Program-made: the position numbers and the translations under genes
Notes under the pieces: generated by a model
What the model was told of the DNA's origin: nothing
What the model saw: only the letters and a program-made list of their open reading frames with translations
Databases searched by the model: none
Shown here: positions 26,541 through 33,664 of the stretch, in pieces
How positions within the stretch are numbered: the first letter of the stretch is position 1
Layout of the letters: every line of letters begins with the position of its first letter
Source of the DNA: Dactylosporangium siamense
GTDB lineage: Bacteria; Actinomycetota; Actinomycetes; Mycobacteriales; Micromonosporaceae
NCBI RefSeq assembly: GCF_016862795.1
Contig: NZ_BONQ01000047.1
Location: 62,001-126,000 of the forward strand
DNA length: 64,000 nucleotides
Direction of reading: 5' to 3'

Positions 26541-28063
26541 CGTGTGCCGCCGAGGCAGGACGCCAGCTCGTCGGCGTTGTGCCGCATCATCGTCACGTAG
26601 TGCCTGGCCTGTTCGTCGAACGAGTCCCCGTAGAGCTTGCATATGCGGATGCCTTGGTCCTTCGCGATCTGGGTGAGCACGCTTGCCCGTTTGGAGAGGT
26701 TGGGTTCCATGAACACAGCCGGCACCCGCAGGTTGGTGATCGTCTCGGTGAGCTTGCGGACCTGCGCGGCGCTGGGTTCCTGCGCGGGATTCGGTACGAC
26801 GAACCCGGCGACGGTCAGCCCGTAGGCCTTGGCGAGGTAGCCGAACCCGTCGTGGGTGGTGACCAGCTGGCGCCGGTCTGCGGGAATGCCGGCGATGCGG
26901 GCGCGGACGTCGTGGTCGAGCCGGTCGAGCTCGGCGAGGTAGTCAGTGCTGCGCCGCCGGTAGCCGTCCCTGCCGGCCGGGTCGCGGGTGACGAGGGTGT
27001 CGCGGATGATCTGCACGTACGCCTTGGCGTTGGCGACGTTCTGCCACAGGTGCGGGTCGATCTCGCCGTGCACGTGCTTGCCGAGGACCGCCTGCGGCAG
27101 CTGGTGGATGCTCTGCCCGGCCGGGCCGAGGAACGCGAACCGCGGGTCGGCCGGCACGGTGTCCAGGGCCCGGTTCGGTACGTCGATGACCACGTCCGCG
27201 GCGGGTACGGCCCGCTGGGTGCCGGGCGTCGCGGCGTCGGTCCAGGCGTAGAGCTCGCCGCGGTCGAGGTCGACGGCGACGTCGGTGTGGCCGCGGTCCA
27301 GCACGGTCGCCGGGCCCGCCACGGTGTGCGCGTCGACGCCGACGGCGAACGCGAAGGTCCCGGTCGCCACGGGTTGTGCCGCACCGTCCAGATTGGACAG
27401 TGTGGCGGACAGGGTCAGCCGGTAGACGCCCGGCTTGCTGAACGCCCAGTTGACGTGGGTGTGCGCGTCCGGGGGCAGGAGCGTGGTGTCGGCGGTGGAC
27501 AGCCCGTCGGCGGAGTCGACGTAGACCTCCGGCTGGCCGAGGGCGTGGGTGAGGTAGACCGCGAGCTGCCCCGGCCCGTCCAGGCGGGTCGCGGTCAGCC
27601 GGATCTCCGACGCCCGGGTCGCGCCTCGGGCGGCGCCGCTGCCGCGCACGGCGAGACCGACCCAGGGCACGTCGAGGGCGATGTTCTCCACGAGGGGGAT
27701 CACCTGCGCGCCGTACGCCTCCGCGGACTCGGCGAGGGAGACGTTCGGTGCGTCCTTCGGCGCGTTGGCGTCGATCGCCTTGATCAGGGCGTGTTCCTCG
27801 AGGAGCAGGTGGTTGGTGAACGTCACGTCCGCTTTCGCGATCGTTTTCGCGTCGCTGGGGGTCGGCTCGTACGAGTGCGGGTCGCCGCCGGGCGGCACCA
27901 CCGAGTCGACGGTGACCCGGTCGCCGCCGACGGCCCGCACAAGGTCGGCGAGGATCTCCGTGGTCGCGACGACCCTGACAACGCCGTCGCCGGTCGGGGC
28001 GGCACCGCAACCGGCGAGCGCGGCCAACACCGTCAGGGCGGCGATGACGCGTCCGGGTTTCAC
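26537..28063 (-). CDS. Anchored-repeat ABC transporter substrate-binding protein with inserted surface-repeat domain
   Basis: The 508-residue lipoprotein (lipobox LAGC, Cys19) is a ZnuA-type metal-binding protein split by an insert. The N-lobe (about 25-130) has the metal His in GGDPHSYEPTP. The insert (about 130-310) is a choice-of-anchor M domain (DVPWVGLAVRG, DAHTHVNWAFSKPGVYRL, RFAFLGPAGQSIHQLPQ). The ZnuA fold resumes with the second ligand block (HVHGEIDPHLWQNVANAK), then TTHDGFGYLA. This matches the TIGR03772 family. The insert may dock on the surface-repeat proteins encoded nearby or hand zinc across. GTG start at 28063 overlaps the upstream stop. Confidence 0.9.
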   Translation of the reverse strand: MKPGRVIAALTVLAALAGCGAAPTGDGVVRVVATTEILADLVRAVGGDRVTVDSVVPPGGDPHSYEPTPSDAKTIAKADVTFTNHLLLEEHALIKAIDANAPKDAPNVSLAESAEAYGAQVIPLVENIALDVPWVGLAVRGSGAARGATRASEIRLTATRLDGPGQLAVYLTHALGQPEVYVDSADGLSTADTTLLPPDAHTHVNWAFSKPGVYRLTLSATLSNLDGAAQPVATGTFAFAVGVDAHTVAGPATVLDRGHTDVAVDLDRGELYAWTDAATPGTQRAVPAADVVIDVPNRALDTVPADPRFAFLGPAGQSIHQLPQAVLGKHVHGEIDPHLWQNVANAKAYVQIIRDTLVTRDPAGRDGYRRRSTDYLAELDRLDHDVRARIAGIPADRRQLVTTHDGFGYLAKAYGLTVAGFVVPNPAQEPSAAQVRKLTETITNLRVPAVFMEPNLSKRASVLTQIAKDQGIRICKLYGDSFDEQARHYVTMMRHNADELASCLGGTR

Positions 28064-29934
28064 GTCGTCCTCCGGCGCCGGTACGTCACCGCGACCAGCA
28101 CCCCACCGGCGGCGATCATGGCGGCCCCGGTGGCGATCAGCGGCGCGAGCGCCGTTCCGGTGCGGGGCAGCCGCCCGTCGGTGCAGCCGGTGCTCGTCGT
28201 GCGGGGCAGCAGCGAGCGTGGGTCGGTGCCGCCGACGGCGAACGTCACCACGGAGGTCGTGGTCACGCCGGCGAGGGTGTGGCTGAACGACAGCCGGTAC
28301 GCGCCGGGCTTCGTGAACGCCCAGTTGCCGTGCGCGTGGGTGCCCAGCGGCACGTCGAGACCGTCGGGCAGGCCGTCCTTGCTGTTGAACACGATCTTCG
28401 GCTGGCCGAACGCGTCGTACTCGAACACCGCGACCGTGCCGGGGCCGTCGACGCCGGTGAGCTTCCAGGTGACCGGGCCGCCGCTCTGCCCGGCCTCCTC
28501 GGTGTTCCAGCCGAGCCAGGGCACGCCCGGCTTCTGGGTCTGCGGCACCTGCCAGACGGTGGCGCCCTGACCGCCGAGGAAGTCGAACGGTCCCACCGGT
28601 ACCGTCGATGTCGCGGCGTCACCGAGGTGGAACACGACGTCCGCGGGGGCGCGCCAGACGGGTGCGCCGCCGCCGGTGCCGTCCTTGATGCGGGTGACCA
28701 GCCTGCCGCCCTCCATGCGGGCCGCGAGGTCGGCGTGTCCGGCGGAGATGACGACCCCGCTGGTGCGAGTGGTCGGCGCGCACGAGGAGGTTCGCGGCGC
28801 GGCGGCGCTCGTCGCCGGCCGGGTGGTCGTCGCTTCCGGCGAGGCCGTGCGCGACGGCGTCGGGCTGGAACTCGGTGCTGCGCTGGAACTCGGTGCTGCG
28901 CTGGAACTCGGCGACGAGCTGGGCGGCGCGGACGCCGTGCCGCCGATGACTCGGTGGGCGGCGGCCGGGGCGGCCGACGGCGTGAAGTCCGTGGTGTAGG
29001 TGGGGACGAACCGGGCCGACAGCTGGTGCTCGCCGGCGGTGAGGCCGGTGACGGTGAACGCGGCGGCACCTGCGGCGACCGGCTCGCTGCCCAGGACCGT
29101 GTCTCCGTCGAGGAACTCGACCCAGCCGGCCGCGCCGTCGGGTGCGACCGTCGCGGTGAGGGCGATCGGGGTGCCCGCTGCCGAGGTGGCCGGCGGGGGC
29201 GCCAGGATGGTCGACGTCGTCGCGGCCGGGATGTCGGCTGTTGACGTGCCGCCGACGTACCAGGTGAGCTCGACCGGGCCGGAGCTGACCGGCGTACCGC
29301 CGGGCGGTGTCGCGGTGACCTCGAACGTCAGCGTGTACCGGCCGAGGGCGGTGAACACCCAGTTCGCGTGGGCGTGCGTCATCGCCGGCCACTCGCGGCC
29401 GCGGTACGCGGGGTCCGTCGAGCTGAAGTAGCGCAGCGGCTCCCCCACCGGACCGGATGCGAACACCTCGACCCGGCCCGGGCCACGCACCTCGCGGAGC
29501 TGGAAGCCGACGTCGGTGCCGGGCGTGACGCCTTCGGTGGACCAGCCGGGCCAGACGAGGGCGTAATCCTGGATCTCCGGAGCCATCCACATCGGCTCGC
29601 CCGGAGCGCCGAGGAACGCGTAGTCCGGCAGGTCCGGCACGGCGAGGCGTGAGGTGTCGGTGTCGAACAGCTGCACCAGCACGTCGGCGGGGTCGGCGAA
29701 GGTGGCCTCGTCGCCGTTGCCGATCCGGGTGCGGACGCCGAGGTGGCCGTCGGCGTAGTCGACGAACAGCAGGTCGGTGTGCACGTCGTTGAGCACGGTC
29801 CGCGCGCGGCTGGGCGGGGCGGGCACCCCGGGTGCCGCGCTCACCGGTACCGCCGCTGTGCCCAGCAGCGCCACCAGGACGCCGGCCGCGGCGAGCGCGC
29901 CGCCGAGACTTCGGCGGCGCGCCGGTGTTGGCAT
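28060..29934 (-). CDS. LPXTG-anchored surface protein with two choice-of-anchor M domains (TIGR03773-type)
   Basis: The 624-residue protein has a signal peptide (about 1-32), a first surface-repeat domain (about 35-235: YAFLGAPGEPMWMAPEIQ, THAHANWVFTALGRYTL), an Ig-like big-repeat domain (about 245-335), a Ser/Pro/Thr-rich stalk (about 340-410), a second surface-repeat domain (about 415-580: FDFLGGQGATVWQVPQTQ, THAHGNWAFTKPGAYRL) and a sorting signal, LPRTG, then a membrane segment and Arg-rich tail. It should be linked to the cell wall by a sortase. It heads the second zinc operon. The ATG at 29934 is chosen because a Zur-like site occupies 29957-29977; an ATG at 29979 would place that site inside the gene. 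Confidence 0.85.
   Translation of the reverse strand: MPTPARRRSLGGALAAAGVLVALLGTAAVPVSAAPGVPAPPSRARTVLNDVHTDLLFVDYADGHLGVRTRIGNGDEATFADPADVLVQLFDTDTSRLAVPDLPDYAFLGAPGEPMWMAPEIQDYALVWPGWSTEGVTPGTDVGFQLREVRGPGRVEVFASGPVGEPLRYFSSTDPAYRGREWPAMTHAHANWVFTALGRYTLTFEVTATPPGGTPVSSGPVELTWYVGGTSTADIPAATTSTILAPPPATSAAGTPIALTATVAPDGAAGWVEFLDGDTVLGSEPVAAGAAAFTVTGLTAGEHQLSARFVPTYTTDFTPSAAPAAAHRVIGGTASAPPSSSPSSSAAPSSSAAPSSSPTPSRTASPEATTTRPATSAAAPRTSSCAPTTRTSGVVISAGHADLAARMEGGRLVTRIKDGTGGGAPVWRAPADVVFHLGDAATSTVPVGPFDFLGGQGATVWQVPQTQKPGVPWLGWNTEEAGQSGGPVTWKLTGVDGPGTVAVFEYDAFGQPKIVFNSKDGLPDGLDVPLGTHAHGNWAFTKPGAYRLSFSHTLAGVTTTSVVTFAVGGTDPRSLLPRTTSTGCTDGRLPRTGTALAPLIATGAAMIAAGGVLVAVTYRRRRTT
28864..28917. repeat. 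Three 18-base tandem repeats in the stalk-coding part
   Basis: Two identical copies of an 18-base unit (CTGGAACTCGGTGCTGCG at 28864-28881 and 28882-28899) and a third partial copy encode the Ser/Ala/Pro repeats of the surface protein stalk. Such repeats can change number by slippage and alter stalk length. Confidence 0.75.
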
Positions 29935-29956
29935 CGACGGTTTGGCAGAGTTCCAC

Positions 29957-29977
29957 ACGGAAACGATTTTCACTTTC
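29957..29977 (-). promoter_or_regulatory. Probable Zur operator for the anchored-repeat zinc operon
   Basis: The minus strand reads GAAAGTGAAAATCGTTTCCG, with the core GAAAATCGTTTC close to the palindromic Zur-type sites of actinobacteria and to the other three sites here. It lies about 20 bases before the chosen start at 29934. A weak promoter (TGGACA at 29989-29994, GAAAAT at 29966-29971) overlaps it. Confidence 0.55.
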
Positions 29978-30014
29978 ATTAGCCGATCTGTCCAGTGGGG
30001 TGCCGTTGCGAAGC

Positions 30015-30049
30015 GGCCCGCCCGGCCCGGGGGAACGGCCGGGCGGGCC
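30015..30049 (-). terminator. Strong hairpin terminator after the secreted repeat protein gene
   Basis: A perfect 13-bp stem (GGCCCGCCCGGCC at 30015-30027 with GGCCGGGCGGGCC at 30037-30049) and 9-base loop lies 8 bases after the stop of the gene at 30057-30701. It separates that gene from the next operon, which has its own promoter. Confidence 0.65.
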
Positions 30050-30056
30050 GGTCCGG

Positions 30057-30701
30057 TCAGCCCACCTGGAACGTGTAGGTGACGTTGCCCGAGGTGGCGC
30101 CGGCGCCGTTCTGCGCGGTCGCCTTGAACGTGAGCGTGTAGGTGCCGAGCTGCGAGAACGCCCAGTTGCCATGGGCGTGCGAGCCGGCCGCGATGCCACC
30201 GGGCCACACCGTCACCGGGCAGCCGGCGGCGGCGTTGGTGTTGAGCCGGAAGGTCGGCGCGGCCGGGAACCCGGCGGTGGTGTACAGCGCGAACCGCCCA
30301 CCGGCCGGTGCGGTCCAGCTCACCAGTTCGAGCTTCACCGGGCCCTGCGCGGCCGGCACGTCCTCGGCGTTCCAGCCCGTGTAGAGCAGGTTCACGTTCT
30401 GCGTCTGCGGCGCGACGTACACCGTCGAGCCGGCCGCGCCGAGGCACGACCAGGCGGTGCCGGACGGCACGGTGATCGCCGAGGACGACAGCAGCCGCAG
30501 GGTCGTGCCGGACGGGGCCAGGTCGTCGTTGACCGGGCTGTAGGTCTTGATGTCGAGGCTCAGCACGCCGTTGGCGTAGTCGATGTCGAGCCCGTCGATG
30601 TGCCCGGACTGGATGGTGGCGGCGGCCGCGGGCATCGCGGTCAGGCCCAGCAGCACCACGGCGGACGCGGCAACAGCGGCAAACCGGCGGAACAGGTTCA
30701 T
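30057..30701 (-). CDS. Secreted choice-of-anchor M family protein
   Basis: The 214-residue protein has a signal peptide (1-28, ending AMPAAAA) and a single surface-repeat domain: TIQSGHIDGLDIDY, SCLGAAGSTVYVAPQTQ, YTGWNAED, and SHAHGNWAFSQLGTYTL. It ends right after the domain without a membrane segment or LPXTG, so it is free or held by partners. Two cysteines (SCLGAAG, GCPVTVW) may form a disulfide. The ribosome site AGAAGGAAG precedes the ATG. It is 29 bases downstream of the next repeat protein gene and probably in the same transcription unit, ended by the hairpin at 30015-30049. Confidence 0.87.
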   Translation of the reverse strand: MNLFRRFAAVAASAVVLLGLTAMPAAAATIQSGHIDGLDIDYANGVLSLDIKTYSPVNDDLAPSGTTLRLLSSSAITVPSGTAWSCLGAAGSTVYVAPQTQNVNLLYTGWNAEDVPAAQGPVKLELVSWTAPAGGRFALYTTAGFPAAPTFRLNTNAAAGCPVTVWPGGIAAGSHAHGNWAFSQLGTYTLTFKATAQNGAGATSGNVTYTFQVG

Positions 30702-30730
30702 GGACTTCCTTCTCGATCGATGGACGGGAA

Positions 30731-31384
30731 TCACGCGCAGACGACGAACTTCAGCCACACGGGGTCGGAGGTGACCGTCGCTCCGGTGGCGGCGAGCTTC
30801 GCGGTGACGTCGACCTTGATCCGGTACGTGCCGGGCCGCTCGAACGCCCAGTTGTAGTGCGCGTGGGTCGCCACCGGCAGCGTCACCGTGTCGGGCAGGC
30901 CGTTCTCGCTGTCCACCGCGACCAGCGGCGCGCCGGCCGGGTCAGTGGCGAACAGGCTGAACCCGTCCGGGCCGAGGACCTGCCGGAACCGGATCCGGAC
31001 GCTGTCGCCGGTGAACACGCCCGGCTCCAGTTCCTCGGTGGCCAGCCCCGCCCATAGCAGCGCCGGGTCCTGCACCTCGGGCAGCACGTACACGGTCGAG
31101 CCCGGCGCGCCGAGGAACGCGTACGCCGGATCGGCCGGCACCGTCACCGCCGCCTGCGACGGCACCTTGAACACCACGGACGCCGGGTCGCGCTCGACGC
31201 CCGGATCGACCGTCTCGTCATGCACCGAGACCTCGAACCCTCCGTCCTCGAAGGCCACATCCACGGCGTCGACGTGGCCCTGCGACAGCACGACACCGGC
31301 CGCCTGCGCCGGGGTGCCGACGGCCAGCACCGCGACCGTCAACGCCGCCGCGGCGGCGCCCAGCAAGGGAACACGAACCCGCAT
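30731..31384 (-). CDS. Secreted choice-of-anchor M family protein, first gene of a Zur-type unit
   Basis: The 217-residue protein has a signal peptide (1-29, ending GTPAQAA) and one surface-repeat domain: VVLSQGHVDAVDVAFEDG, AYAFLGAPGSTVYVLPEVQ, LWAGLATEE, and THAHYNWAFERPGTYRI. It ends at a single cysteine (FVVCA) with no anchor. The ATG at 31384 has GGAGG at good spacing. It has a clear promoter with a Zur-like operator between 31428 and 31455. Like its neighbours it likely binds or scavenges zinc outside the cell (inference). Confidence 0.87.
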   Translation of the reverse strand: MRVRVPLLGAAAAALTVAVLAVGTPAQAAGVVLSQGHVDAVDVAFEDGGFEVSVHDETVDPGVERDPASVVFKVPSQAAVTVPADPAYAFLGAPGSTVYVLPEVQDPALLWAGLATEELEPGVFTGDSVRIRFRQVLGPDGFSLFATDPAGAPLVAVDSENGLPDTVTLPVATHAHYNWAFERPGTYRIKVDVTAKLAATGATVTSDPVWLKFVVCA

Positions 31385-31427
31385 ATCGATCCTCCTCACC
31401 TCCCCGCCCTGGGGAGTGTTATCCGTA

Positions 31428-31455
31428 ACGATAATCATTTTCAATAAGACGTCAA
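31428..31455 (-). promoter_or_regulatory. Promoter with Zur operator for the secreted repeat proteins
   Basis: On the minus strand a -35 TTGACG (31450-31455), a 16-base spacer and a -10 TATCGT (31428-31433) are present. The spacer and -10 hold TTGAAAATGATTATCG (31429-31444), the best match in the window to the TGAAAATGATTTTCA-like Zur consensus. The GGAGG ribosome site and ATG follow about 45 bases downstream. Confidence 0.68.
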
Positions 31456-31658
31456 GACCCGGGCCGCGTCGAAGGCGCCTTGGAACCCTGCCCCGCTACG
31501 CAGCGACGGCGGCTCGCTGGAAGCGGGGATGGGTGAACAGGAAGGCGAAGACGAAGGTCAGGCCGGTCACCTGGGTCTACTACCGCGCCCAGCCCGGCAT
31601 CATGCGCCAGCTCGCCGCCCTGCTCGCCGTGGACGCCATCGGCTGATCCCGCGCCCGT

Positions 31659-31833
31659 TCAGTCGTGCGCGCGCATTGCCGGCCAACGGGCGCGCAGGGC
31701 ACCGTTGCGGCGCAGCGCGCGCCACGTGACGGGGATGCCCACGGCGCGTCCACCAGCCCAGCAGCGCCGAACCGAACGCGACCGTCGCGATCAGGAACAG
31801 GTTCCAGTCGTGTCGCCAGCGCAGCGCGGCCAT
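31659..31833 (-). pseudogene. Frameshifted C-terminal fragment of a membrane protein
   Basis: The minus strand reads MAALRWRHDWNLFLIATVAF and a hydrophobic segment, then needs a +1 frame shift to continue as WRALRRNGALRARWPAMRA and stop at 31659-31661. The two halves join as a plausible membrane segment with an Arg-rich tail. No upstream part of the gene is visible. The family is not recognised. Confidence 0.35.
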
Positions 31834-31856
31834 GACTGCGAGCGGGCACCGCCGAG

Positions 31857-32105
31857 GCCGGATCGAGCTTCGGCGGCACCGCCGAGCAGTGGCGTGCCAG
31901 CCGGGAGATGATCGTCGACGGCATCGACCGGGACGACACCTTCCTCGACGTTAGATGCGCCAACGGCCTGCTCATGGAGTCGGTGCACCGGTGGTCCGCC
32001 GAACGCGGCCGTCACGTCGAGCCCTACGGCATCGACCTCGGCCTACGGCTCGTCGCCGCCGCACGAAGCCGCCTCCCGGACTGGGCCGACCGCCTCGCCG
32101 ACCTG
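31857..32105 (+). pseudogene. N-terminal fragment of a SAM-dependent methyltransferase
   Basis: The frame reads FGGTAEQWRASREMIVDGID, then FLDVRCANGLLMESVHRW and EPYGIDLGLRLVAAARSRLPDWADR. This is motif I of a class I methyltransferase with Arg in place of the first Gly (normally DVGCANG), followed by the acidic motif II region. After about 32105 the similarity to such enzymes ends, so the gene is truncated and probably dead. Confidence 0.5.
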
Positions 32106-32309
32106 CTCCACCATGCCCTGACCGCCTTGGTCGAACCGCGTCAGCACACACTGACAACCACTGACCGACAGAGGCCGTCCGCGCCATCCGGCCACGACTG
32201 CACGTCAGGAACCGGACACGGTCAGCATGCCAACGGCAGACGGTCTGGAGGAACTCGCGCGATCAAATGCCCTGGCGGCGGACGCTGCTGCTCATTAGCG
32301 TTTTCGGTC

Positions 32310-33437
32310 ATGAGCAGGTTGGTGTTCGACGAGCCGAAGACGCCTCGTGTACAGCCGCTTGACGGAACAGAGCCGACGAGCAACTGGTTCCGGGCGTCGA
32401 CGCGCCTAGAGGCCGTTGATGGTCGGCGCATCGTCAACGACCTGTATTCGCGGTTTCCTGATGACGACGGCCGCATGCGAGCGGATCTGCACAGCAGCGA
32501 CGACCGGCGCATGCTCGGCGCGCTGGATGAACTCTTCGTTCATGACCAGCTGATCCGCCGATACCGGGTCACCTACGAGGAAGGTGAAGGCACCCGACCT
32601 GACTTCCGCGTCTACACCGGCGCGGCCTATGTCGGAGCGGTAGAGGTCGCCACGCTGTTCCTACGCGATGACTGGGCAGCGGAGGAACGTCGCAACGCGG
32701 ACCTGAAGCGGCAACTCAACCAGCAGCTGCCGCTCACCACCCATTCGGTGGAATTCGAGATCTTCCGTTGGGACGCCACACCACGGTTGCAGCCGATGGT
32801 GAAGTGGATCGAGCGCACGCTCAGCGAGCTGCGTGCCGACCCGGAAGCGCTGCAGCGGGACGAGTTCGGCTGTCCGGAGAAGGTCTACATCAACCCGGCC
32901 GTGGAGATCGTTTTCCGGTTCATCGAACTGCCGGAGTCGTATGTAGTCGGTGCAGACGATCGCGCAGTGCTGGGCGGCGGCTCGATCGGCGGTTGCGTCG
33001 ACTCTGCCGAGCGGTTGCGGCAGCGGCTCGACGACAAGGCGGTCAAGTACGACCTACGCGACATGCCTTTCGCAATCGTCGTTGGTGTACGCGACGGGAT
33101 GTGCGATGTGGGCGATGTCCATCAAGCCCTGACTGGGACATCCGCTGTCGTGATCGCCACCGGTCAGGGTGTTCGCAAAGGCGACGGCTTCTTTGGGCAC
33201 GGTGCGCACCGGCGGGCCGGCAAGCACCAGCGAGTGTCTGCTGTCTTCTCGCTCCATGACTGGTTTCCGGGCGGCCCGTACGAATCTCAGCTGGTCAGGT
33301 TCGACAACCCGTTCGCCGCAGTTCCGTTCCCCGATGATGCCCTGCCGTGTGGCGGACGGTGGGGCGTGATTGAACGAGAAGCAGCGCAGCTTCGCGCGGG
33401 TTGGCTCATCCGGCCAGCAGCGAGCACACGCAGGTAG
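32310..33437 (+). CDS. Uncharacterised protein with a nuclease-like E/PD/E motif
   Basis: The 375-residue protein has the order of acidic residues seen in PD-(D/E)XK nucleases: Glu74 in a helix (ALDELF), Pro97-Asp98 in GTRPDFRVY, and Glu112 in AVEVATLF. The lysine normally two after the last Glu is Ala114 here, so it may be inactive or use another residue. The C-terminal half (about 190-375) has no motif I know. The ATG at 32310 is the first reasonable start, but the open frame continues upstream into debris. It is followed 227 bases later by the DUF4209/HEPN-like gene. A nucleic-acid role is inferred. Confidence 0.6.
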   Translation: MSRLVFDEPKTPRVQPLDGTEPTSNWFRASTRLEAVDGRRIVNDLYSRFPDDDGRMRADLHSSDDRRMLGALDELFVHDQLIRRYRVTYEEGEGTRPDFRVYTGAAYVGAVEVATLFLRDDWAAEERRNADLKRQLNQQLPLTTHSVEFEIFRWDATPRLQPMVKWIERTLSELRADPEALQRDEFGCPEKVYINPAVEIVFRFIELPESYVVGADDRAVLGGGSIGGCVDSAERLRQRLDDKAVKYDLRDMPFAIVVGVRDGMCDVGDVHQALTGTSAVVIATGQGVRKGDGFFGHGAHRRAGKHQRVSAVFSLHDWFPGGPYESQLVRFDNPFAAVPFPDDALPCGGRWGVIEREAAQLRAGWLIRPAASTRR

Positions 33438-33664
33438 GGCTCGACCGTACCCGCGTCGGTGACGGCAGTCGGGTCCTGCATCGGGCGCTCTCGCCGCAGG
33501 GCCGAGGCATGCCAGACGCCGCCCCAAGCTCATGTGCGGCCTGGTCCAAGATCAGCACAGTCTACCCCGGCGGCGGGCGCCGACGCCTCGACCTCTCAAC
33601 CGATGGAGTGCCTACAAAATGACCTGGTTCACTTGACTCCCGCCACGTACTACAGGAAGGCATC

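Larger units (their letters stand above)
31456..32309. other. Region of gene debris
   Basis: About 850 bases without an intact gene. Two decayed fragments can be read (31659-31833 minus and 31857-32105 plus). The rest shows nothing I can support. Confidence 0.5.

Noticed and set aside
26348-28570. 740-codon plus-strand open frame opposite the zinc-binding protein
   Set aside because: Antisense shadow caused by high GC; the minus-strand reading has lipobox and metal motifs.
28864-28917. Tandem repeats as a possible CRISPR array
   Set aside because: Units are contiguous 18-mers without spacers and in frame with a Ser/Ala/Pro stalk.
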